The notes under the pieces are model-generated. The model was not told the origin of the DNA and ran no database searches. It saw nothing but the letters and a program-made list of their open reading frames with translations. Position numbers and translations under genes: made by a program. DNA of 64,000 nucleotides from VYFG01 sp022827325 (GTDB lineage: Bacteria; Pseudomonadota; Gammaproteobacteria; Arenicellales; Poriferihabitantaceae), in assembly GCA_022827325.1 (NCBI GenBank), contig JAJDTE010000018.1, positions 1-64,000 of the forward strand, written 5' to 3'. Positions 8,348 to 16,888 of the stretch are shown here, piece after piece (within the stretch, counting starts at the first letter, position 1; each line of letters begins with the position of its first letter).

Positions 8348-9772
8348 ATGAAACGGCTGCTGCTCCTGGTGCCCGCCGTTCTCCTTGCCGTCTGCCCGCT
8401 TGTACTATCCTCGGCCCGGGGTTCGGACACCGCCGAACTGGAGACGCTGCTTGGCGACGGCCGGCTGGACCAGGCAGAGGAACGTGTCGACGCCCTGCTG
8501 GCGGAGGCTCCCGGTGATCCCTCCCTGCTGTTCACCCGGGCGCTCATCGCCGAGCGCAGGGGAGAACATGGGAAGGCGGCTGAAATCTACGGGATGCTGA
8601 TCCGCGACCATCCGACCCTGATGGCGCCGTACAACAACCTTGCGGTTCACCATGCAAGGGAGGGTGACTACGAAGCTGCCGCAAGGATCCTGGAAGAGGC
8701 GCTCGGATCCAACCCGGAGGTTGCCACGGCATACGACAATCTCACCGCGGTCTACGGGCAACTGGCGGGCGCCGCCTACCGCAAGGCCCTGAATGCCACG
8801 ACTCCCCTGCCTCCCCCGGAACTCGCCACCCTGGGTCGGATCGACTCGCTGCCCGTAGCGCCGGGAGACCGGAAGCCGGCCCCGGAAGAGCAGGCAATGG
8901 AATACGTTGACAGCGCACCACGGGGGGAATCCCCCGAGGAGACCCGGAAAGGGGGAGTCGTACTTGCTCCCGAGGAGCCCGTCGCCATCGCCGGAGCCGG
9001 CACGGATCCGCAGCCCACCGAACCCGCTGAATCCGGACTGCAGGATCCACCGGAAACCGGTGAGGAGATGAAGCGCGACATTCTCACCGCCATCCGGACC
9101 CATCTCGAGGACCTGGACCTGGCGTCAAGGGAACAGCTGCTGGTACAGGAACAGCATCTAGAGAACACCATGGAGCGGTTGGAAAAACTCGAGCTTCGCC
9201 TGCGCGAACTGGAAGAGTCGATGTCGGAGGCGGGATCAGAAGGGTCGGCCGAATCCACCGTGACCGGGCAACAGGACCCGGCGGAACTCCCCTCGCCCGC
9301 TACGGATGAGAAGACACCCACACGGGAAACGGAAACCGTTGCCGGTTCTTCGGCGCAGGGTGCGGCGCCCTCCGTGGCGGTGGCCTCCACAGGCCCCGCT
9401 GCCACACCCAAAGAGCCCGCCGGGGATTCCAGCCAGTGGGATCAGGTGCTGATTGGACGGATTACGGACTGGGCCGAAGCGTGGTCGAGCCGTGACGCGG
9501 AGCGTTACCTGTCACACTACTCGGACCAGTTCGTGCCGCCGAACGGCATGGGTATAGACGAATGGCAAACCCGGCTTCACGAACACCTGGGCACAGATCC
9601 CCCGGCCATGGAGGTAACCGTGGACGGATTCAGCATACAGCCTGACGGCGACACTGCGACGGTGCGCTTTTCCAGGCACCTCGGGTCTGGACCCCCGGAA
9701 GAAACGTCCCTGATCACGCTGGTGATGAGGAACGAGCACGGGGACTGGCGGATCGTCCGGGAACTGAACTGA
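8348..9772 (+). CDS. Secreted TPR protein with NTF2-like C-terminal domain
   Basis: The ATG at 8348 gives a clear signal peptide (MKRLLLLVPAVLLAVCPLVL, cleavage near SSARG) and a mature protein of about 450 residues. Residues about 30-145 contain TPR-like helices (AEIYGMLIRDHPTLMAPYNNLA and following). A long low-complexity Pro/Glu-rich region with a short coiled coil (LENTMERLEKLELRLRELEE) comes next. The last about 110 residues form an NTF2-like domain beginning ITDWAEAWSSRDAERYLSHY. The same domain ends the adjacent L,D-transpeptidase gene 17 nt downstream, so the two probably act together in the envelope. Upstream in-frame codons to 8078 lack a signal sequence and are rejected. Confidence 0.8.
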   Translation: MKRLLLLVPAVLLAVCPLVLSSARGSDTAELETLLGDGRLDQAEERVDALLAEAPGDPSLLFTRALIAERRGEHGKAAEIYGMLIRDHPTLMAPYNNLAVHHAREGDYEAAARILEEALGSNPEVATAYDNLTAVYGQLAGAAYRKALNATTPLPPPELATLGRIDSLPVAPGDRKPAPEEQAMEYVDSAPRGESPEETRKGGVVLAPEEPVAIAGAGTDPQPTEPAESGLQDPPETGEEMKRDILTAIRTHLEDLDLASREQLLVQEQHLENTMERLEKLELRLRELEESMSEAGSEGSAESTVTGQQDPAELPSPATDEKTPTRETETVAGSSAQGAAPSVAVASTGPAATPKEPAGDSSQWDQVLIGRITDWAEAWSSRDAERYLSHYSDQFVPPNGMGIDEWQTRLHEHLGTDPPAMEVTVDGFSIQPDGDTATVRFSRHLGSGPPEETSLITLVMRNEHGDWRIVRELN

Positions 9773-9789
9773 TCGGGGTATCCGGGAAC

Positions 9790-11010
9790 ATGTTCACCAA
9801 TTCAGACAATTCACTTTCGCGGCGCATTCGCCTCTGGTTTCGCACCGCATCCCTTGCCGGGATCTGCTCCCTTGGCGCGCTGCCGCTAACTTCCTGGGCC
9901 GCCGGTGAGGACTACGAAACCCGGGTAATGCGCACTGTCGACGCCATCGTCGAATCCGACCTTTCAGCTTCCCTCTCCAGTCTGGAAGCGCTGGTCAGGC
10001 AATACCCCAACAGCAAACTCGGCCATCTTCTGTTGGGAGACCTGCTTGCGGCCCGGGCGGGGGCACCCGATCTCATTTCGCGATTCTCCGATGACCGTCA
10101 CCAGCTGGATGGCCTGCGCGATGAACTCTCCTCCCGCTGGATGCAGGTCAACGGGCAGACTCCGGCAGCCAGGGGAATGATCCCGGACGACCTGATTCTC
10201 TCCACCCCCGAGGAGCGGTACATCCTGGTGGCGGATGCCAGCCATGCCCGTCTGTATGTGTATGAGAACACGGGCACGGACTACCGGCTGGCTGAAGACT
10301 TCTACATGACTATCGGCAGGGAGGGCATGGTGAAGAACGTGGAAGGTGATCTGCGCACACCGGAAGGCGTGTATTTTGTCACCGCCTACCTGCCCGGCGA
10401 GAATCTGCCCCCAAGGTACGGCCCGGGCGCCTTCCCGATCAATTACCCCAATGAATACGACCGCCAACTCCAGCGTACGGGCTACGGAATCTGGATTCAT
10501 GGCACGGAACCGGAATTCATCAATAAGGTCCCCCTTGCCAGCGACGGCTGCCTCTCCCTCAGCAACACGGAATTCACCCGTATCCGGCGCTACATCTCCA
10601 CGGATGGTACAACCCCGGTCATCATCTCAAGGACATTCAACTGGATTGATCCTGCCACCCTGAAATCCCGCAAATCGTCGGCGTTGGAGCTGCTCGGCCA
10701 ATGGGAGCGGGACTGGGAAAGCCTGGATACCGAACAATACCTGGAGCATTATTCCCGCACGGACCTCCAGAACTATGACGAGTTTGCCGACCAGAAAAGA
10801 CAGACGAACCGGAACAAGGAATTTGTTGAGCTGGAACTCAGCGACTTGAGCATTTACGGCTATCCGGGCGACGAGAAAATGCTGCTTGTCTCCTTCACCC
10901 AGGACTACCGCAGCGACAACTACCACAGCGTGATGCGGAAACGCCAATATTGGGTGAACCGGGACAACCACTGGCAGATCATCAACGAAAGCAGGACTGA
11001 CGGCCCGTAA
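9790..11010 (+). CDS. L,D-transpeptidase (YkuD) with NTF2-like C-terminal domain
   Basis: The 406-residue periplasmic enzyme has an N-terminal hydrophobic signal segment (about residues 17-37) and a short TPR-like helix pair. The YkuD catalytic domain lies at about 137-280, with the essential His237 in IHGTE and Cys254 in SDGCLSLS. The remaining C-terminal region from about residue 297 is an NTF2-like domain starting LLGQWERDWESLDTEQYLEHY. Such enzymes make 3-3 crosslinks in peptidoglycan or attach or release lipoproteins. The NTF2-like tail resembles that of Cds6-type proteins, where it is thought to aid substrate binding. It forms a two-gene unit with the upstream TPR protein. Confidence 0.87.
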   Translation: MFTNSDNSLSRRIRLWFRTASLAGICSLGALPLTSWAAGEDYETRVMRTVDAIVESDLSASLSSLEALVRQYPNSKLGHLLLGDLLAARAGAPDLISRFSDDRHQLDGLRDELSSRWMQVNGQTPAARGMIPDDLILSTPEERYILVADASHARLYVYENTGTDYRLAEDFYMTIGREGMVKNVEGDLRTPEGVYFVTAYLPGENLPPRYGPGAFPINYPNEYDRQLQRTGYGIWIHGTEPEFINKVPLASDGCLSLSNTEFTRIRRYISTDGTTPVIISRTFNWIDPATLKSRKSSALELLGQWERDWESLDTEQYLEHYSRTDLQNYDEFADQKRQTNRNKEFVELELSDLSIYGYPGDEKMLLVSFTQDYRSDNYHSVMRKRQYWVNRDNHWQIINESRTDGP

Positions 11011-11283
11011 CCGGAACCCGCAATGAGCAGCTGGACGAACACCGCGGCCAGGGAATTCCTGCGGCCATACTACTACTGCCCGGGAATTGCAGATCGGCTG
11101 TCCGTTGATCGGTCGGGAGATGTTGCCTGGATTCCGCTGCAATTTGGATTTGCGCCAAAAACCCTGGGGCAATACAGGGCGGAAATCTGCGAACTGCGTG
11201 GTTCGGACGTGATACGGTGACCCGGGGCCCGATGACTCCCCTTTGGCAATGACTCTTCCATTGATTTCTTTCCTTCAGAACGA

Positions 11284-14200
11284 ATGGTGAAACCCCTCCT
11301 TCGACCCGGTCTTTATGAAGATCTGCTGACCACGGCGATGGAGGCAGAAATTACCGCCCTGGACAGGGAGGACTGGGAAATCCTGAAAGAACCTGCGGAT
11401 ACATCCGCACGCCCCGAATTCCTTGCGCGCCACGTCTATGCCCTTGTTCGACGCGCCCTGGAGGATGTCCCGGGAGAAGGAACCTCACAGATCGGCGCCC
11501 AGGTCGCACTCGTGAATCGGCTGGTGGCGACTCTCGTGGAACATGGGGCATCGGTTGACGAATGCATTGCTGAAGCCGCAGAACTGCTTCTCGAGGTGAT
11601 CGAGCGACCCGGCTTGGGCAAGGCACCCTTCCCCCGCCCTACCCTCTCCCTCCGCCGGACCGGGTTACTCGTCAATGGAAGGCGGGATGTCCAGATTGCC
11701 AGCGAGATATCGAAAGAGATTCCGAGCGCCGACCGGATCGATCTCCTGTGCGCGTTTGTTCGCTATTCCGGTCTGCGCCTGTTCCTGTCCGAACTGGGGG
11801 CAAGGATCAGGGACGGGGCGCAGGTGCGGGTTATCGCCAGCGTATACACCGGGTCCACTGAAAGGCGTGCACTTGACAAGCTTGTCGACCTCGGTGCCCA
11901 GGTTAAGGTTTCCTACGATGTCGCCAGGACTCGACTGCATGCCAAGGCATGGCTGTTTCACCGTGACAGCGGCCTGCATACCGCCTATATCGGTTCGTCC
12001 AATCTCACGCATACGGCACAGGTCGACGGGCTTGAATGGAACGTGCGTGTGAGCGCAATCGAGAACGCGGAGGTAATCGACCGCTTCGAGGCGACGTTCG
12101 AGCAGTACTGGCAAGAACCCGAATTCGAGGAATATGAACCCGAACGTGATGCCGATCGTCTCGACCGCGCGCTGACGAAACAGGGTCAGGGGGTTGCTCC
12201 CGGGAGAAGTCCCGTGCCTACGTTACTGGTCGATGTCTTTCCGAAACCCCACCAGGCTGTCGCCCTGGAGGCGCTTGATTCCGAGCGCAGCCGGGGGCAC
12301 TGCCGCAATCTCGTTGTGTCAGCGACCGGCACCGGCAAGACCTGGATCGCGGCATTTGACTTCAAGCAGCTTCGTCTCCAGGGATTGGGGGGTTCCATGC
12401 TCTTCATCGCGCATCGTGAAGAGATCCTTCTCCAGAGCCAGCAGATCTTCCAACTCGTATTGCGCAAGCAGGATTTCGGTGAGCGCCTGGTCGGCGGCGA
12501 ACGCCCGAGCACGGGCCGCTATGTGTTCGCCTCGGTGCAGTCCCTTGCCAATCGCATCGGGGAGATCCGGCCCGACGAATTCCAGGTGGTCATCGTCGAT
12601 GAATTTCACCATGCTGCGGCCGCAAGCTATGACCGGATCCTGTCGCACCTGAATCCAGACATCCTCCTCGGGCTGACCGCCACGCCCGAACGTACCGACG
12701 GCAAATCAGTGCTGGACTGGTTTGACGGGCGCATTGCCTATGAATCCCGGTTGTGGGATGCCCTGGAACAGGGGCTGCTCTGTCCATTTCACTATTTCGG
12801 GGTGAATGACGGGACGGATCTTTCGGCAGTAAAGTGGGACGGGAAGTATGCTTCGGGAGAACTGGACAACGTCCTGACCGGCAACCACGCCCGAGCCACA
12901 CGTATCCGCCAGGCCGTTGAGAATCTGGTGACCGACCCGCACCAGATGCGCGCCCTGGGTTTCTGTGCCGGGGTCAAACATGCGCACTTCATGGCGGGAG
13001 AATTCCGGCGTTTCGGATATCCTGCCGTAGCGCTGGACGCCAATTCCCCGAGAGACCAACGTCACGCGGCCCTGAACGAGTTGCGACGGGGGGAGATCCG
13101 GGCCATTTTCGCGGTGGACCTGTTCAACGAAGGTGTCGACCTGCCTGAAGTCGACACCGTGCTCATGCTGCGGCCTACCGAGAGTGCCACCGTGTTCCTG
13201 CAACAACTCGGCAGGGGCCTGCGATGGGCCGATGGGAAACGGGTACTGACCGTGCTTGATTTCGTGGGCCAGGTACGGCGTGAATACCGTTACGACACGA
13301 GATATCGGGCCCTTCTGGGCGGAACCCGCCATCAGGTCCAGAAAGCCGTTGAGGCAGACTTCCCTCTCCTGCCTCCAGGATGCGCCCTCAAGCTGGACCG
13401 AATTGCGAAGGAAACGGTACTGCAGAACCTGAAGCAGGCCGTACAAAATGCCCGCACACATCTGGTCGGGGAATTGCGTGGTTGCGACTCCGATATCCGA
13501 CTGGCCGAATTCATGCACGAGGCAGACCTTGAGCTTGAGGACATCTACGCCCGGCCCCAATCGGGTCACTGTTTCTCCGAACTTCGTCAAAGGGCCGGGT
13601 TCTGGCAGGAAGCCGACCGGCAACCCGAAAAGGATCCCTTGCAACGCGCCATCGGCCGGATGCTCCATGTGGATGATCCGGAGAGGATCGATCTTTGGAA
13701 ATCCATACTCCTGACAGATCATCCCAACCCAATCTCCAGTCTCCGGGGACGCGACTATCGGCTGGGTCTTATGTTGTTTGCCATCCTCGGGGGGCGTGGT
13801 CAGCCGGTTGCCGAAGCCGACCAGGTCATCAACAGCGTTCAAGAATCCGCAGAACTGCTTCGGGAAATCTGCGATCTGCTGGAAATCCTGTCCGACCGTA
13901 TCCGAACTTTTCCGCAACCACTGGATGGTGCCGGCGAAATTCCCCTTTCAAGCCACGCTACCTATACCCTAGGTGAGATCACAGCGGCGTACCAGCGTAC
14001 CGGGAGACAGGGTGCACTTTTTTTGCCCCCAACCGGGATCCTCTGGAATGAGCCGACGAAGACCGATCTCCTGTTCGTCACCCTGGAGAAATCGGACAAG
14101 GACTACTCCCCTACGACACGCTACGCCGACTACCCGATCTCTCCGGACCTGTTCCACTGGGAATCGCAGAACAGCGCATCACCGGATACGCCCACTGGCC

Positions 14201-14415
14201 ACCGGTATATTACTCAGCCCATCCATGGCACGAATGTCGTCCTGTTCGTGCGCGAGCGGAAAAAGGACGGCAGAGGCGAAACCGCTCCCTACCACTGCCT
14301 CGGGCGTGCCCACTACCAAAGCCACGAGTCGGCACGGCCCATGAAGATCCTATGGAAACTGGAACGCTCCATGCCGGGAGGGCTGTACCAGGCCGGAAAG
14401 GTGGTAGCGGGTTGA
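11284..14415 (+). CDS. PLD-like nuclease / DEAD-type helicase / DUF3427 protein
   Basis: The 1043-residue protein has three parts. Residues about 130-285 form a phospholipase-D-like nuclease module with the HxK motif in RLHAKAWLFHRDSG and the downstream GSSNLTHTA. Residues about 320-680 form an SF2 helicase with SATGTGKTW (motif I), IVDEFHHAAA (motif II, DEFH), LTATPERTDG (motif III) and QQLGRGLRWADGKRVLTVLDF (motif VI). The C-terminal about 200 residues, with LGEITAAYQRTGRQGA and the terminal MKILWKLER region, match the DUF3427 family. Proteins of this layout often occur singly in accessory regions and are suspected of roles in DNA restriction or repair. That function is inferred here. Confidence 0.82.
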   Translation: MVKPLLRPGLYEDLLTTAMEAEITALDREDWEILKEPADTSARPEFLARHVYALVRRALEDVPGEGTSQIGAQVALVNRLVATLVEHGASVDECIAEAAELLLEVIERPGLGKAPFPRPTLSLRRTGLLVNGRRDVQIASEISKEIPSADRIDLLCAFVRYSGLRLFLSELGARIRDGAQVRVIASVYTGSTERRALDKLVDLGAQVKVSYDVARTRLHAKAWLFHRDSGLHTAYIGSSNLTHTAQVDGLEWNVRVSAIENAEVIDRFEATFEQYWQEPEFEEYEPERDADRLDRALTKQGQGVAPGRSPVPTLLVDVFPKPHQAVALEALDSERSRGHCRNLVVSATGTGKTWIAAFDFKQLRLQGLGGSMLFIAHREEILLQSQQIFQLVLRKQDFGERLVGGERPSTGRYVFASVQSLANRIGEIRPDEFQVVIVDEFHHAAAASYDRILSHLNPDILLGLTATPERTDGKSVLDWFDGRIAYESRLWDALEQGLLCPFHYFGVNDGTDLSAVKWDGKYASGELDNVLTGNHARATRIRQAVENLVTDPHQMRALGFCAGVKHAHFMAGEFRRFGYPAVALDANSPRDQRHAALNELRRGEIRAIFAVDLFNEGVDLPEVDTVLMLRPTESATVFLQQLGRGLRWADGKRVLTVLDFVGQVRREYRYDTRYRALLGGTRHQVQKAVEADFPLLPPGCALKLDRIAKETVLQNLKQAVQNARTHLVGELRGCDSDIRLAEFMHEADLELEDIYARPQSGHCFSELRQRAGFWQEADRQPEKDPLQRAIGRMLHVDDPERIDLWKSILLTDHPNPISSLRGRDYRLGLMLFAILGGRGQPVAEADQVINSVQESAELLREICDLLEILSDRIRTFPQPLDGAGEIPLSSHATYTLGEITAAYQRTGRQGALFLPPTGILWNEPTKTDLLFVTLEKSDKDYSPTTRYADYPISPDLFHWESQNSASPDTPTGHRYITQPIHGTNVVLFVRERKKDGRGETAPYHCLGRAHYQSHESARPMKILWKLERSMPGGLYQAGKVVAG

Positions 14416-14432
14416 ACCGACCCCGATGATCT

Positions 14433-14455
14433 TCCGGGGGAACATGGCCCCCGGA
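14433..14455. terminator. Hairpin between convergent helicase and fba genes
   Basis: TCCGGGGG (14433-14440) and CCCCCGGA (14448-14455) form a perfect 8-bp stem with a 7-nt loop. It sits 18 nt after the helicase stop and about 50 nt from the stop of the convergent fba gene, so it could serve both. There is no T run on either strand, so Rho-independent termination is uncertain. Confidence 0.4.
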
Positions 14456-14506
14456 CCCGAGGCGAATCCCGGTGATCTACGGGCCTTCGCCCGAACAAGC
14501 GCAGGT

Positions 14507-15571
14507 TCAGTGAATCTTGGGATCCAGTTCCCCTGACTCGTACCGCCTGGTCATCGCTTCCAGGTTGACGGGAGCGATCCTGGAAGCGTTGCCGGCAGTG
14601 CCGAAGGCCTCGTAGCGCTCGATGCAGATCACCTTCATTGCCTGGGTCGCCGCCTTCAGGTATTTCCTCGGGTCGAACACGGAGGGATTTTCCGCCAGGA
14701 ACTTCCGGGTGGCGCCGGTGGATGCCATGCGAAGGTCCGTATCGATGTTCACCTTTCTCACCCCATGGCGGATTCCCTCGGCAATCTCCTCGACGGGCAC
14801 GCCGTAGGTCTCTCCCATATCGCCGCCGTATTCGTTGATCGTGGACAGCCAGTCCTGGGGAACCGAGGAGGAGCCGTGCATGACCAAGTGGGTATCGGGG
14901 ATGCGTGCGTGGATTTCCTTGATCCGGTCGATGGCGAGTATGTCCCCCGTCGGGTGGCGGGTGAACTTGTAGGCGCCATGGGAGGTCCCGATGGCGATGG
15001 CCAGTGCGTCGACACTGGTTTTGCTGACGAAGTCGGCAGCCTCCTCCGGGTCGGTCAGGAGCTGTGAATGGTCCAGGGCCCCTTCCGCACCGATGCCGTC
15101 CTCCTCGCCGGCCATGCCGGTTTCCAAGGATCCCAGGCAACCGAGCTCGCCCTCCACGGAAACACCGCAGGCATGCGCCATGTCCACCGCACGGCGGGTG
15201 ACGTCCACGTTGTACTCATAGCTGGCGGGGGTCTTGCCGTCCTCCTCGAGCGAGCCGTCCATCATGACGGAGGTGAACCCCAGTTGGATGGAGCGCTGGC
15301 AGACGGCGGGAGAGGTGCCGTGGTCCTGGTGCACCACGATGGGGATGTGCGGGTACTGTTCCGCGGCCGCCTGGATCAGGTGGCGCAGGAAGGGGGCGCC
15401 GGCATAACTGCGCGCACCGGCGGAGGCCTGGACGATCACCGGTGAATCGGTCTCGTCGGCGGCCTCCATGATCGCCTGCATCTGTTCCATGTTGTTGACG
15501 TTGAATGCCGGACAGCCATACTGGCGTTCCGCTGCATGATCGAGCAGTTGCCGCAAGGAGATGATTGCCAT
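14507..15571 (-). CDS. fba: Fructose-bisphosphate aldolase, class II (CbbA type)
   Basis: The 354-residue enzyme cleaves or forms fructose-1,6-bisphosphate (and sedoheptulose-1,7-bisphosphate in the Calvin cycle). Class II features are visible: the N-terminal PAFNVNNMEQ segment, the zinc-ligand and catalytic region VVHQDHGTS (about residue 80), VEGELGCLG (glutamate ligand, about residue 143), SHGAYKF, and HGSSSVPQDW. The length fits the Calvin-cycle (CbbA-like) subtype. It has a good ribosome-binding site, GAGG, 9 nt before the ATG. It lies downstream of pgk with a gap of 98 nt, in the order tkt-pgk-fba. Confidence 0.95.
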   Translation of the reverse strand: MAIISLRQLLDHAAERQYGCPAFNVNNMEQMQAIMEAADETDSPVIVQASAGARSYAGAPFLRHLIQAAAEQYPHIPIVVHQDHGTSPAVCQRSIQLGFTSVMMDGSLEEDGKTPASYEYNVDVTRRAVDMAHACGVSVEGELGCLGSLETGMAGEEDGIGAEGALDHSQLLTDPEEAADFVSKTSVDALAIAIGTSHGAYKFTRHPTGDILAIDRIKEIHARIPDTHLVMHGSSSVPQDWLSTINEYGGDMGETYGVPVEEIAEGIRHGVRKVNIDTDLRMASTGATRKFLAENPSVFDPRKYLKAATQAMKVICIERYEAFGTAGNASRIAPVNLEAMTRRYESGELDPKIH

Positions 15572-15669
15572 GTTGAATACCTCTTCGTTGAAATCAAAAC
15601 CTGGATTGGGATGCCGGTCCGGCGGTCCGGGTCTGTGCCCGAATCCGGTCTGAGTCCGGCTGAATTATA

Positions 15670-16866
15670 TCATTCGCCATTTTCCTGTTCCCGATCACGG
15701 GATTCGAGTACCGCCACGGCGGGCAGAGTACGCCCTTCCAGGAACTCAAGGAACGCGCCGCCGCCGGTCGATATGTAGGAAATTCCGCCGGACAGGCCGA
15801 ACCGGTCCACCGCCGCGAGCGTATCGCCGCCGCCGGCAATGGAAAACCCCCCGGAGGCCGAGATCGCCTCACCGAGCACCCGCGTACCTTCGCTGAACGC
15901 CTCGTATTCGAAGACGCCCACCGGTCCGTTCCAGACGATGGTCCCGGCGGACCGCATAATCTCGGCATAAAGCCCGGCGGTCCGGGGACCCACATCGAGG
16001 ATCATCTCGTCAGGCCCAACGGCATCGGCCTCGCGGACGGCCGCCTCGGTATCGGCGCTGAACGCCCTGCCGGTCACCACGTCCACGGGCAGCGGTATCT
16101 CCACCCCCCGGGAACGCGCACGTTCCAGCACGGACCCCGCTTCATCAAGGAGGTCGGGCTCGTACAGCGACCTGCCCACGGAACATCCCGCGGCCGCGAG
16201 AAAGGTGTTGGCGATGCCTCCTCCCGGCACCAGGACGTCCACCTTGCCGCACAGGCTGTTCAGCAGGGTCAGCTTGGTGGACACCTTCGCACCGCCGACA
16301 ATTGCCACCGTGGGTGGCCTCGGATCCGTCAGTGCCCTGCCCAGCGCCTCCAGTTCCTTCAGCAGCAGCGGTCCGGCGCAAGCCCGGGGGGCGAATCTGG
16401 CCACGCCGTGGGTGGAGGCCTGGGCGCGGTGCGCGGTGCCGAAGGCGTCCATCACGAAGACATCGCACAGCGAAGCGTAACGGCGCGCGAGGGATTCGTC
16501 GTCCGACTTCTCGCCCCTGTTGAAGCGGACATTCTCCAGCAGCACCAGGTCCCCGGGATTGCAGATGACGGGGTTCTCCAGGTACCCGGTCTCCAGGTGA
16601 ACCGTCCGCCCAAGCAGTCCGGACAGATGCTCGGCCACCGGGGCCAGGCTGAATCCGGTATCCGGGCTTCCCTCCTCGGGTCGTCCCAGGTGGGACATCA
16701 GCATCACCCCGGCGCCTGCTTCCAGCGCCGCGGTGACGGTGGGCAGGGACGCACGGATCCGCTGGTCCGAGGTGACCCGGCCCGCGGAGACGGGCACGTT
16801 CAGGTCCTGCCGGATCAGCACCCGCTGACCCGCCAGGGACAGATCGCGCATCCTGGGCACTGCCAT
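15670..16866 (-). CDS. pgk: Phosphoglycerate kinase
   Basis: The 398-residue cytoplasmic enzyme interconverts 1,3-bisphosphoglycerate and 3-phosphoglycerate with ADP/ATP. The family signature is near the N-terminus (LIRQDLNVPVSAGRV). The substrate-binding motif HLGRPEEG follows, then GGAKVSTKL (about residue 190) and the nucleotide-binding GGGDTLAAV near the C-terminus. Length is normal for bacterial PGK. It starts 22 nt after the tkt stop, so the two are almost certainly cotranscribed. In many related genomes gap lies between tkt and pgk; here it does not. Confidence 0.96.
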   Translation of the reverse strand: MAVPRMRDLSLAGQRVLIRQDLNVPVSAGRVTSDQRIRASLPTVTAALEAGAGVMLMSHLGRPEEGSPDTGFSLAPVAEHLSGLLGRTVHLETGYLENPVICNPGDLVLLENVRFNRGEKSDDESLARRYASLCDVFVMDAFGTAHRAQASTHGVARFAPRACAGPLLLKELEALGRALTDPRPPTVAIVGGAKVSTKLTLLNSLCGKVDVLVPGGGIANTFLAAAGCSVGRSLYEPDLLDEAGSVLERARSRGVEIPLPVDVVTGRAFSADTEAAVREADAVGPDEMILDVGPRTAGLYAEIMRSAGTIVWNGPVGVFEYEAFSEGTRVLGEAISASGGFSIAGGGDTLAAVDRFGLSGGISYISTGGGAFLEFLEGRTLPAVAVLESRDREQENGE

Positions 16867-16888
16867 CGTCCGCCGCCGGGTTGGCCTG

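Noticed and set aside
11023..11220. 65-codon open frame between the L,D-transpeptidase and the helicase
   Set aside because: No ribosome-binding site, no family resemblance and no coupling to either neighbour.
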